This document shows, piece after piece, positions 26,672 to 34,809 of a stretch of DNA of 64,000 nt; positions within the stretch are counted from its first letter, which is position 1, and each line of letters opens with the position of its first letter. The position numbers and the translations under genes were made by a program. Origin of the DNA: Pseudomonas massiliensis (GTDB lineage Bacteria > Pseudomonadota > Gammaproteobacteria > Pseudomonadales > Pseudomonadaceae); contig NZ_CCYK01000007.1 in the NCBI RefSeq assembly GCF_000826105.1, forward strand, positions 2,170,001 through 2,234,000, given 5' to 3'. The notes beneath the pieces were generated by a model that searched no databases, was not told where the DNA came from, and worked only from the letters and a program-made list of their open reading frames with translations.

Positions 26672-27970
26672 ATGAATTCTGCATTGACAGAGAACCATCG
26701 CCTGCTGGCGCTGCGCGATCAGCATGTACCACGCGGTATTGCCACCGCCCACCCGCTGGTGGCCGCACGAGCCCAGGGCGCGGAGCTATGGGATGTCGAT
26801 GGCAAGCGCTATCTGGACTTCGTGGGCGGCATCGGTGTGCTCAACGTCGGGCATAACCACCCCAGAGTGGTAGAGGCTGTGCGTCGCCAGGTGGGCGAAA
26901 TATCCCATGCGAGTTTCCAAGTCGTGGCCTACGAAAATTATATCCAGGTGGCCGCCCGCTTGAACGCATTGGTAGGTGGTGGCGAGCACTACAAGGCCGT
27001 GCTGTTCACCTCGGGTGCCGAGGCGGTAGAGAACGCCGTGAAAATTGCCCGCGGCTACACTAATCGCACAGCGGTTATATCCTTCCGGGGCGGTTTCCAT
27101 GGACGGACCTTGCTGGGTGTGACCCTGACCGGAATGAGCCAGCCGTACAAGCAGAACTTCGGCCCCTTCCCCGCCGAGATCTACCATGCGCCCTACCCTG
27201 ACGCTTACCGGGGCATCAGCAGTGAATACGCACTGGCCGAGCTGGACACCCTGTTTGCCACCGACGTGGCGCCCGATCGCGTGGCCGCCATCATCATCGA
27301 ACCGGTACAAGGCGACGGCGGCTTCCTGGCAGCGCCCAAGGCCTTTCTGCAGGCCCTGCGCGCCCGTTGCACCGAGCATGGCATCGTGTTGATCCTGGAT
27401 GAAATCCAGGCCGGTTTCGGCCGAACCGGCAGCATGTTCGGGTTCCAGCACGCGGGTATTCAGCCCGACCTGGTCACAGTTGCCAAAAGCCTGGCCGGGG
27501 GCATGCCGCTGTCGGGGGTGGTGGGCCGTGCAGCGATCATGGACGCCCCTACGCCAGGTGGCCTGGGAGGCACCTACGGTGGCAACGCTGTGGCCTGTGC
27601 CGCAGCACTGGCCGTGCTGGATCTGTTCGAAGAGCAGGATCTACTCGGCCAGGCCAAGGCGCTGGCAATGCAGCTGCAGGACGGCCTACGCGCCTTGCAG
27701 CGACGCTACCCGCGCATTGGGGATGTGCGCGGGCTGGGCTTCATGCAAGCCATCGAAATGGTCGCTGGCGACGACTCGCAAAGCCCGGATGCGGGCCTCG
27801 CGCAACGGGTGATCGATCACGCCCGTACTGCCGGGCTGCTGGTGATCAAGTGCGGCGTGCATCGCAACGTCGTGCGGTTTCTCGCCCCCCTGGTCACTAC
27901 GCCTGCCCAGTTGGACGAAGCCTTGGGGATGCTGGACACCGCGCTGGCGGCAGCCTGTGTAAACCAGTAA
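26672..27970 (+). CDS. Class III omega-aminotransferase (GabT-like)
   Basis: PLP-dependent transaminase of 432 residues. Key features are YLDFVGGIGVLNVGHNHP near the N terminus, the SGAEAVENAVKIAR cofactor loop, Asp243 in ILDEIQAGFGRTG and the PLP lysine K272 in TVAKSLAGGMPLSGV. These fit GabT, PuuE and related enzymes that move the terminal amino group of GABA or an omega-amino acid onto 2-oxoglutarate. ATG 26672 has GGAGATCGAG before it; an in-frame ATG 30 bases upstream is less likely. It belongs with the aldehyde dehydrogenase at 23787-25247 in one catabolic unit. Confidence 0.88.
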   Translation: MNSALTENHRLLALRDQHVPRGIATAHPLVAARAQGAELWDVDGKRYLDFVGGIGVLNVGHNHPRVVEAVRRQVGEISHASFQVVAYENYIQVAARLNALVGGGEHYKAVLFTSGAEAVENAVKIARGYTNRTAVISFRGGFHGRTLLGVTLTGMSQPYKQNFGPFPAEIYHAPYPDAYRGISSEYALAELDTLFATDVAPDRVAAIIIEPVQGDGGFLAAPKAFLQALRARCTEHGIVLILDEIQAGFGRTGSMFGFQHAGIQPDLVTVAKSLAGGMPLSGVVGRAAIMDAPTPGGLGGTYGGNAVACAAALAVLDLFEEQDLLGQAKALAMQLQDGLRALQRRYPRIGDVRGLGFMQAIEMVAGDDSQSPDAGLAQRVIDHARTAGLLVIKCGVHRNVVRFLAPLVTTPAQLDEALGMLDTALAAACVNQ

Positions 27971-28054
27971 GCCTACCTCCCTGCCCTGCGTCTCCCTACC
28001 GGGCCGGGCCTGGGCCAAAAGAAGCGGCGCTGGCACGGCCTTCGAGGAGCCACC

Positions 28055-28741
28055 ATGAAAGTTACTCATTACAAGGCGCTGGGCCTTTCTGTGGGCACGG
28101 TGCTTGACCGTGAACGGGGCATACTCGAGGGCCTGCGACCCCTGGCGGTGCAAGGCCGATCCGCGATGGACGATACTCAGTTGCTCGCCGTCTATCGACA
28201 GGTAGCGCGAATGCTTGCCTGCCCCGCCGCTCAGGCAACTTCTACAGCCTTCCATGGCCAGCTCTACCAGCAGGTGGCGCAGCTCTTGCAGGTTGCTCCG
28301 GAGTGGGACGAAAGTGTGGCCTTCGGTAGCTCATCCGCCCATTGGCCAGTCTACGAAGACGCACCTGGCGCGCTCCAGTATCTGAAGAAGTTCTACCGTC
28401 TGATTCTGGTCGCCCCACCACAAGGTATTGATGTTGCCGCCCTGAGCCGCCGCTTGCCGTTGGAGTTCGATGCGATCGTCGAACCCAGCGCCCTGAACTG
28501 GCACGGCAGCCTGGAGCAGGCTTTGCAGCACTTGGGGCTGGAGCGATCGGAACTGTTACCGGTGCGCAGCACTGAAAGCGACGACCCCTGGGTGGATCGG
28601 GTCGACTTTCCGCTGTGTACCCTACGCCGCGGCCATAACCCGCCGTGGAACCATTCGCCTCAGGCAATGGACGGCAAGCGCTGTGAATACGCCAGCCTCG
28701 CCGACCTGGCCCATGCCCATCAGAAAGCATTGCACGCCTGA
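28055..28741 (+). CDS. Degenerate HAD-superfamily protein lacking the nucleophilic aspartate
   Basis: 228-residue protein with the fold pattern of type II haloacid dehalogenases. It aligns with the product at 31432-32136: KALGLSVGTVLDRERGIL here against KALTFDVVGTLIDFEAGIL there. The nucleophile Asp12 of the active relative is Ser12 here. The TTNS motif (Asn118 there) is replaced by VAPPQG. The catalytic Lys148 region (FEKPDP) becomes ALNWHGS. The protein therefore probably has no hydrolase activity and may act as a regulator or structural partner. ATG 28055 follows GAGGAGCCACC. It lies between the aminotransferase and the Lrp gene, all on one strand. Confidence 0.75.
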   Translation: MKVTHYKALGLSVGTVLDRERGILEGLRPLAVQGRSAMDDTQLLAVYRQVARMLACPAAQATSTAFHGQLYQQVAQLLQVAPEWDESVAFGSSSAHWPVYEDAPGALQYLKKFYRLILVAPPQGIDVAALSRRLPLEFDAIVEPSALNWHGSLEQALQHLGLERSELLPVRSTESDDPWVDRVDFPLCTLRRGHNPPWNHSPQAMDGKRCEYASLADLAHAHQKALHA

Positions 28742-28779
28742 AAACGACTGACCGGATTCCACATTGCGAGGATTGACCA

Positions 28780-29271
28780 ATGGACGCCGCCGCCAAGCTT
28801 GATCGCATCGACATCAACATTCTGGTCCAACTGCAAAAAGATGGTCGCATGACCAACGTAAGCCTTGCCGAGGCCGTCGGCCTTTCCCCCAGCCCTTGCT
28901 TGCAGCGGGTAAAACGCTTGGAAGCTGCCGGCTATATCAGCGGCTATGAAGCCCATGTGAACCTGTCGAAATTCGCCAACTCGGTGACTGTCTTCACCGA
29001 AATCACCTTGCAAGACCACAAGCGTGCTGACTTCGTGAAGTTCGAATCGAGCATTCGAAACATCGATGAAGTGCTCGAATGCCACCTGATCAGTGGTGGC
29101 TACGACTACCTGGTGCGGTTCTTGTGCGGCAGCATCCAGCACTATCAGGAACTGATGGAGTCGATCCTGGACAAAAATCTCGGGATCGAGAAGTACTTCA
29201 GCTATATCGTGATCAAGTCGCCAGTGGTCAAAAGTACCGTGCCAGTGCGTAGCCTGATGCGGGCCGTTTGA
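28780..29271 (+). CDS. Lrp/AsnC-family transcriptional regulator
   Basis: Regulator of 163 residues. The N-terminal helix-turn-helix (residues ~5-55) contains LDRIDINILVQLQKDGRMTN and AEAVGLSPSPCLQRVKRLE. The C-terminal ligand-binding RAM domain includes EVLECHLISGGYDYLVRFLC. Such proteins sense amino acids or related amines. It is the last gene of the rightward amine-catabolic unit, 38 bases after the HAD-like gene, and is convergent with the cupin gene. It likely regulates this unit or the convergent one. Confidence 0.92.
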   Translation: MDAAAKLDRIDINILVQLQKDGRMTNVSLAEAVGLSPSPCLQRVKRLEAAGYISGYEAHVNLSKFANSVTVFTEITLQDHKRADFVKFESSIRNIDEVLECHLISGGYDYLVRFLCGSIQHYQELMESILDKNLGIEKYFSYIVIKSPVVKSTVPVRSLMRAV

Positions 29272-29365
29272 CGGCATTTGAAATGCGGGTAGGTGAATCT
29301 CCTAGCCCATGCAACCGGCCCGCCGCTGCATGGGGCCATCACGAAGCATTACCTTACGAAATAGC

Positions 29366-30094
29366 TCAAGACAGGATACAGAACACCTTCCGCACGCAAT
29401 CGTCGCTGGTCCAGGCGTTGGTCGCGCCTTGGGGCACCATGATGGTTTCACCCATCCCCACCTGGTAGTGATCGCCGTGTTCAGAGGTCAGCGTCACGGC
29501 GCCCTGAAGGATGAACATCAGCTCGCTGTAACCAGGCTCGACCTGCCGGCGAGTATACGCCTCACATTGCCATAGCCCGATGCGCAAGGTGCCCGCGGTA
29601 AAAAGGGTCTGGCTCCAGGCGCGGGGTGCAGGAGTCAGCAACACGCTGACCGCCGGCGGATCACAGGGTGGGAGTGGCTGCGCCAGGTCGATTTTCAGCG
29701 GTACAAGGGGCATCTGGGCGCTGGCGTCCAGCATCGGAAACGCCATGAACACACGCTTCAGTTGACCGGTATGCCGCCAACGTAGATCGACGCCACGGGG
29801 GACCACGACGCACTCACCCGCCGAAAGCTCGAGCTCGAAGTCATCCCCCTGCAGGTATAGCGTCCCCGCCTCCACGATGCTCAGCTCCACCCAAGGGAAG
29901 CTGTAGAGCTGAATGTCCACCTCTTCGCTCGTACAGCTGCCTGCTGCATAACGGCCATCGGGATCGCGCAGGTTGACCACACGCCCGATTCCCAGTGGGT
30001 CATCGCGCAGGGTGAACGCCAGCTCGGGCAACGTCCGGCGTTCGCGCGGGTTGGAAAAATGCAGGATGGGAGCCTTGAGCTGCATGGTTATCAT
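29366..30094 (-). CDS. Bicupin protein
   Basis: 242-residue protein with two cupin modules. The first, at about residues 65-120, has VELSIVEAGTLYLQGDD then LSAGECVVVPRGVDLRW. The second, at about 160-235, has GLWQCEAYTRRQVEPGYSE and MGETIMVPQGATNAW. The classic metal-binding His pairs of cupin motif 1 are sparse, so it may be a sensor or binding protein rather than an enzyme. Similar proteins are often found beside PuuB-like oxidoreductases. It is translationally coupled to the upstream FAD oxidoreductase by a four-base ATGA overlap. Confidence 0.78.
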   Translation of the reverse strand: MITMQLKAPILHFSNPRERRTLPELAFTLRDDPLGIGRVVNLRDPDGRYAAGSCTSEEVDIQLYSFPWVELSIVEAGTLYLQGDDFELELSAGECVVVPRGVDLRWRHTGQLKRVFMAFPMLDASAQMPLVPLKIDLAQPLPPCDPPAVSVLLTPAPRAWSQTLFTAGTLRIGLWQCEAYTRRQVEPGYSELMFILQGAVTLTSEHGDHYQVGMGETIMVPQGATNAWTSDDCVRKVFCILS

Positions 30095-31374
30095 CGGCCT
30101 ATTACATCGAGAAACTGCTGCCAGCCCGCTGCCAGGCGAACCCCTGGGGCACGGAAGGCATGCAGTGGAATGGGATTGAAGCCATCGCCGGCGAGCAAGC
30201 CAAGCTGTACCTTTTCGCCCGCCGTCATGGCCGCCAGCTGCTTGCCCATCCAGGTAGACATAGCGACGCCTCCGCCGTTGTACCCGATGGCGTAGTAGCT
30301 GCGCTCATCGAGCTGACCGGCGTGAGGCAAGTAGTCCAGGGTCATCGCCACCAGGCCTGACCAGCTATAGGCGATCGGTACATCCTCCAGCACCGGGAAC
30401 ACCACCGCCATGCTGCGTCGCAGGTCGTCGAAGGCGCTCTGAGAATCGTGTTTGCCGAAAGCGCCCCGCCCACCGAAGATCAGGCGATTCCCTACTACCC
30501 GGAACCAGCGCAACATGCGCTTGGTATCGCCGCACACCTGCCCGCCCGGCATCAGCCTGTCGAGCACCTGCGGTGGGAGCGGCTCGGTGGCGATGATCGC
30601 GCTGCGAAACGGAATCAGCCGCTGATGCAGGGTCTGGGTCAGCCGCGTCTGGTCGGAATAGCCATTGGTGGCGTAGATCACGTGGCGGGCGCTCACGGCG
30701 CCTGTGGGTGTATGCACCACTATGCGGCCGTTCTGGTGACTTACCCTTTGTGCCGGGCTTTCGGTGAACAGCTTGACGCCGCGGCCCACCAGATGACGGG
30801 CGATGCCACGGGCGTAATTCAGGGGGTGTATGCCGCCGGCACCGGAGGTGAGCAGCCCTCCGGAAAAGATCGCCGTGCCGGTCATTTCTCGTACTTGTCC
30901 GGCCGATACCATCACGGAGGAGGCGCCGCCGGTTTCTCGCTTGATCCAGTTGGCGGTCGCTTCGAGCCCTGCCAAGGCATGAACATTGTGCGCTGCGGCG
31001 ATATGGCCGCCCATGTGAAGGTTTGCATCGGTAATGCGCAGGGTCTGCACCATCTCGACCAGGCTGTTCACGGCAGCGTGGCCGGCATGGTACAGGTGCA
31101 AGGCGGTATCACGGCCGAAGCGCGACATCAGGGTGGGAAAACCTACCCGGAACTTGGGCGACACCACACCACCATTGCGTCCACTAGCGCCCCAGGCCAA
31201 GGTGTTGGCTTCCACGATCACGGGTTCGCGACCGCTCTGGGCGATGTGATACGCGGCTGAAAGGCCCGTGTAGCCGGCGCCTATGATAACCACGTCACAC
31301 TGCCGCTCGCCGTAGAGCGATTGCAGCGCAGGCGCGGGCTGGGCGGTGGCCGCCCACAAGCTCTGAACAGTCAT
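30091..31374 (-). CDS. FAD-dependent amine oxidoreductase (DAO family, PuuB-like)
   Basis: Flavoprotein of 427 residues. It opens MTVQSLWAATAQPAPAL, and the dinucleotide motif VVIIGAGYTGLSAAYHIA starts near residue 30, followed by LAWGASGRNGGVVSPKF. These are characteristic of gamma-glutamylputrescine oxidase-like enzymes, which oxidise a secondary or primary amine to an aldehyde or imine. The ATG at 31374 gives the standard family start; a TTG start 21 bases upstream is less likely. It is between a HAD gene and the cupin gene on the minus strand. No glutamate-putrescine ligase (puuA) is present in the window, so the substrate may be a free amine. Confidence 0.87.
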   Translation of the reverse strand: MTVQSLWAATAQPAPALQSLYGERQCDVVIIGAGYTGLSAAYHIAQSGREPVIVEANTLAWGASGRNGGVVSPKFRVGFPTLMSRFGRDTALHLYHAGHAAVNSLVEMVQTLRITDANLHMGGHIAAAHNVHALAGLEATANWIKRETGGASSVMVSAGQVREMTGTAIFSGGLLTSGAGGIHPLNYARGIARHLVGRGVKLFTESPAQRVSHQNGRIVVHTPTGAVSARHVIYATNGYSDQTRLTQTLHQRLIPFRSAIIATEPLPPQVLDRLMPGGQVCGDTKRMLRWFRVVGNRLIFGGRGAFGKHDSQSAFDDLRRSMAVVFPVLEDVPIAYSWSGLVAMTLDYLPHAGQLDERSYYAIGYNGGGVAMSTWMGKQLAAMTAGEKVQLGLLAGDGFNPIPLHAFRAPGVRLAAGWQQFLDVIGR

Positions 31375-31431
31375 GGCAGCGTCTCGGCTAAGCAAGAAGG
31401 CATACGCCCGGTAATGCCAGGCGCGCAGGTC

Positions 31432-32136
31432 TCAGCCCAACTCTTTCTCTACGGCGTCGGCCAGTTGGGCCAGCGACGTGAAATGGTAGTGCGGCTCGGT
31501 GCGTTCAGACTCCAGCGTACCGCCAGTGCCCTTCTTGTCGAAACGACGCTCGATCCAGCATGTCTGGTAGCCCAGGCGCATGGCCACGCCAATGTCGTGG
31601 TATTGGCTCTGAGCAACGTGGAGGATGTCTTCGAACAGAATGCCTTGTGTGGCCAGCACCCCTCGGGTGTAGGCAAAAAACTGCGGGTCGGGCTTTTCGA
31701 AGCGCACATCGTCCACCGTCACCCGTACGTCGAATGGCTGGGCAAGTGTTTCGGCCATGTGGTTCAAGGCCCAGAGCTGCGAATTGGTGGTAGCAACCAG
31801 CTTGAAGTGCTTGCGCAGGCGTTTGAGCGCTTCCACCGAGTCGGGAAATGCCGGAAAGTTTCTTACCGCCTGGGCCAGGCCCTTGGCGTGGTCATCGTTG
31901 TCCGGCAGGCCCAGCTTGGCGGCCATGACGTGGTAGCAGCGCTCCAGGTCATCGGGCCACCAGCCGGATTCGGTAGAGGCCCGCGCCTCGCGGTAAGCCG
32001 CGAGGATGTCGTCGTCACTGCAGGCCTTGCCCGCGTCGCCTGCGACCTCACGCACATGAGCGAGAATTCCGGCTTCGAAATCGATCAGGGTACCGACCAC
32101 ATCGAAGGTCAAGGCTTTGAACTGCTTGAAGGACAT
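31432..32136 (-). CDS. HAD hydrolase, type II haloacid dehalogenase-like
   Basis: 234-residue hydrolase with all HAD motifs. The nucleophile Asp12 is in LTFDVVGTLIDFE, motif II is VATTNSQ (Asn118), and Lys148 is in RFEKPDPQFF. A dehalogenase-like end, VAQSQYHDIGVAMRLGYQTC, carries the acidic/neutral motif III region. Substrates could be 2-haloacids or a phosphate ester. It is the first gene of the minus-strand unit HAD, FAD oxidoreductase, cupin. It is the apparent active relative of the degenerate HAD protein encoded 3.4 kb away on the other strand. Confidence 0.85.
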   Translation of the reverse strand: MSFKQFKALTFDVVGTLIDFEAGILAHVREVAGDAGKACSDDDILAAYREARASTESGWWPDDLERCYHVMAAKLGLPDNDDHAKGLAQAVRNFPAFPDSVEALKRLRKHFKLVATTNSQLWALNHMAETLAQPFDVRVTVDDVRFEKPDPQFFAYTRGVLATQGILFEDILHVAQSQYHDIGVAMRLGYQTCWIERRFDKKGTGGTLESERTEPHYHFTSLAQLADAVEKELG

Positions 32137-32274
32137 AGGGCGCTCCGCAAGAAAGTCGTGAGGTATGACTGTTGGGTCGCCCCATTATCGGCCCATGCCC
32201 GCGCCATATATTTTGTTTTGGTCTGGCCCGAAGGCATAACCTACTGTTTTTCCAACGAGGGCGTTCCGCCCGTG

Positions 32275-33222
32275 CTAGAGGGCACCTGCAAGCAGGCTGG
32301 AAAGCTTCAACTGGGGATATAGCGCATCGATCTGGAGCATGTCGGCACGCATTTCTTCGATGATCCACTGGCGCACGTTTTCCACGATCGGGCGTACTGG
32401 GCGATGGCCTGGCACTACCAGGCAACAAAGCCGCGAATGTACCTGCGGTATGCCCGGTGCGGGCACCAGCTCGCCTTTGCACAAGGCGTGGGACACTACG
32501 TTCAACCAGCCCAACGCCACGCCCTGGCCCAGCAGTGCCGCCTGCACTACCACCGCATAATCGGAAAACTCCAACGCGTTATCCGCGCGCCCCGGCGCGC
32601 GGAAAGCAGCCGCCCAGGCGCGGTCCTGATGATCGAGACCGATGACGGTCGGGATAACGCCCCGGCGCTTGGCCTGCACGACCTCGGCAAGGTAGTGAGG
32701 GTTGCATACCGGCAAGGTAAACTCCGGCAACACCAAGGTATCCGCGGCTTTCAGGCTACCGGCTTCGAGGTAGCGCATGCCCAGGTCCACATCCACCAGC
32801 GGGCCGCCAATGCGCCCGGCCATCAGCTGGTAACGCATGTCCACGGCTGGGAAACGTTCGGTGAAACGGCTCATCCGCGGCATCAGCCAGTGGGTGGTGA
32901 AGGCCGTGGAAACCGACAGCGTTACCGTCTCGATACCGGTGGCCCGGGCTTCGATTTCGCTGATGGCCGATTCAATGGTACTGAAGCCTTCCTGTACCCG
33001 ACGGTACAGCAGGCTCCCGCTTTCGGTGAGCCTTGCGCCACCATGCACCCGCTCGAACAACCGCACGCCCAGGTGTTCTTCCAAACGCGAAAGCATACGG
33101 CTGACGGCCGGTTGACTGACACATAGTTCATCGGCCGCACGAGTGAAACTGCCGCACCGGGCGGCGGCCTCGAAGACAAACAGGGAACCCGAACTGGGCA
33201 CTTTACGACGTAGGGTAGACAT
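32275..33222 (-). CDS. LysR-family transcriptional regulator (GcvA-like)
   Basis: Regulator of 315 residues. The helix-turn-helix includes CGSFTRAADELCVSQPAVSR and LEEHLGVRLFERVHGGARLT, and the effector domain has VQAALLGQGVALGWLNVVS. The opening (VPSSGSLFVFEAAARC) is that of the GcvA-like subgroup. It is divergent from the aldehyde dehydrogenase gene with a 144-base gap, which is the obvious target. In that gap, GTTT and AAAC arms around 33233-33250 form a loose inverted repeat, too weak to list separately. The effector is unknown. Confidence 0.9.
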   Translation of the reverse strand: MSTLRRKVPSSGSLFVFEAAARCGSFTRAADELCVSQPAVSRMLSRLEEHLGVRLFERVHGGARLTESGSLLYRRVQEGFSTIESAISEIEARATGIETVTLSVSTAFTTHWLMPRMSRFTERFPAVDMRYQLMAGRIGGPLVDVDLGMRYLEAGSLKAADTLVLPEFTLPVCNPHYLAEVVQAKRRGVIPTVIGLDHQDRAWAAAFRAPGRADNALEFSDYAVVVQAALLGQGVALGWLNVVSHALCKGELVPAPGIPQVHSRLCCLVVPGHRPVRPIVENVRQWIIEEMRADMLQIDALYPQLKLSSLLAGAL

Positions 33223-33366
33223 TACCTGAGTTTATGACCTGACAAACTATTAGTAAATTGCCACGGGCCAAAAACGCCACCTATTCTGCCGGGCACCGTG
33301 TCAGGTCGGCACTCCACTGTCGTCCCGGGCACTTAGTCATCTTCGTCCTGGGAGCGCCCGCCTGCT

Positions 33367-34794
33367 ATGCATGATCCCCTGAAATTCTATATCGACGGCC
33401 GCTGGGTCGCGCCCCGGGGTGCGGACCGCCTTTCCGTGATCAACCCTGCCACCGAGCGACCGCTGACCGAAATCGCCATGGGTAACCTGGCCGATGTGAA
33501 TGCCGCAGTAGCAGCCGCCCGCGACGCCTTTCCTGCATTTGCCAGCACCTCGCCTGCACAGCGCAAGCGATTGCTTCAGCGGGTGCTCGAAGCATTCATG
33601 GGGCGTTACGATGAAATTGCCCATGCAGTCATGCTGGAAGTGGGCGCGCCAGCGTCCTTGGCCCATGAGTGGCAAGCCGGCATCGGCAAGCGCCACCTCG
33701 AGCAACTGCTGCTGACCCTCGAAACCTTCCCCTTCGAGCGCATGCGCGGAACTACGCGGATTGTTCAGGAGCCCATCGGGGTGGCGGCGCTCATCACCCC
33801 ATGGAACTGGCCGATCAACCAGATCATCTGCAAGGTCGGTCCAGCCCTGGCGGCCGGGTGCACCATGGTGCTCAAGCCTAGCGAAGTCTCACCCCTGAAT
33901 GCTTTGCTCTTTGCAGAAGTGATGCACGAAGCGCAGGTGCCGCCTGGCGTGTTCAACCTGATCAATGGCGATGGCCCTACGGTAGGCGCGGCACTGGCCG
34001 CCCACTCGTTGGTCGACATGGTGTCGTTCACTGGGTCTACCCGGGCTGGGGTCGAGATCGCTCGACTGGCGGCGCCCACGGTCAAACGAGTCCATCAGGA
34101 ACTGGGTGGCAAATCGGCCAACATCCTCTTGGATGATGTCGACCTGGTCGCCGCAGTCACCGCCGGGGTGAACAGCTGTTTCAACAATAGTGGGCAGTCG
34201 TGCAACGCGCCCACGCGTATGTTGGTACCAGCGGCGCTACATGACCAGGCGGCGGAGATCGCCAGCGGCGTCGCACGCTCGCATGTCCTCGGCAATCCCG
34301 AACATCCCGCCACTACCCTTGGCCCGGTTATCAGCGCACGCCAGTACCAAGCCATCCAGGGAATGATTGCCCAGGGGATAGCCGAAGGCGCGCGCCTGGT
34401 GTGTGGAGGATTGGGGCGCCCCGCCGACTTGCTTGAAGGCTACTACGTGCAGCCCACGGTATTCGCTAATGTAGCGGCCGACATGACGATCGCGCGGGAG
34501 GAGGTATTTGGGCCAGTGCTGGTCATTCAACCCTACGACGATGACGCACAAGCTGTGCGCATGGCCAATGACAGCGTGTTCGGGCTTGCGGCCTATGTGC
34601 AATCGGCCAGCCTCGAGCGAGCCCGGCAGATAGCGTTGAAAATGCGCGCCGGCAGCGTGTATATCAACGATCCTGCCTGGGACCCGGCAGCGCCGTTCGG
34701 CGGTTACAAGCAGTCGGGCAATGGTCGGGAATACGCCGAGTGGGGGCTGGAGGCATTTCTCGAAACCAAAGGCATCGTGGGCTGGGGCTGTTGA
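33367..34794 (+). CDS. NAD(P)-dependent aldehyde dehydrogenase
   Basis: 475-residue cytosolic enzyme of the ALDH superfamily. Catalytic Glu245 is in HQELGGKSANI and Cys279 in NNSGQSCNAPTRM; the cofactor loop is TPWNWPINQIICK, and the end reads FGGYKQSGNGREYAEWGLE. The GQSC(N/M)APTR form of the active-site loop is that of a broad-specificity group whose members have varied substrates. A LysR gene is divergent and a GMC oxidoreductase gene is convergent, ending 15 bases beyond this stop. An alcohol made into an aldehyde by the latter could feed this enzyme. Confidence 0.88.
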   Translation: MHDPLKFYIDGRWVAPRGADRLSVINPATERPLTEIAMGNLADVNAAVAAARDAFPAFASTSPAQRKRLLQRVLEAFMGRYDEIAHAVMLEVGAPASLAHEWQAGIGKRHLEQLLLTLETFPFERMRGTTRIVQEPIGVAALITPWNWPINQIICKVGPALAAGCTMVLKPSEVSPLNALLFAEVMHEAQVPPGVFNLINGDGPTVGAALAAHSLVDMVSFTGSTRAGVEIARLAAPTVKRVHQELGGKSANILLDDVDLVAAVTAGVNSCFNNSGQSCNAPTRMLVPAALHDQAAEIASGVARSHVLGNPEHPATTLGPVISARQYQAIQGMIAQGIAEGARLVCGGLGRPADLLEGYYVQPTVFANVAADMTIAREEVFGPVLVIQPYDDDAQAVRMANDSVFGLAAYVQSASLERARQIALKMRAGSVYINDPAWDPAAPFGGYKQSGNGREYAEWGLEAFLETKGIVGWGC

Positions 34795-34809
34795 GCCCCT
34801 TCGCTCGAC

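Noticed and set aside
31321..32322. 333-codon open frame on the plus strand opposite the HAD hydrolase
   Set aside because: Antisense of a gene with all HAD motifs; no similarity or start signal.
33223..33366. GTTT/AAAC inverted repeat as an operator for the LysR at 32275-33222
   Set aside because: The arms are only four bases and the gap is AT-rich, so chance is likely.
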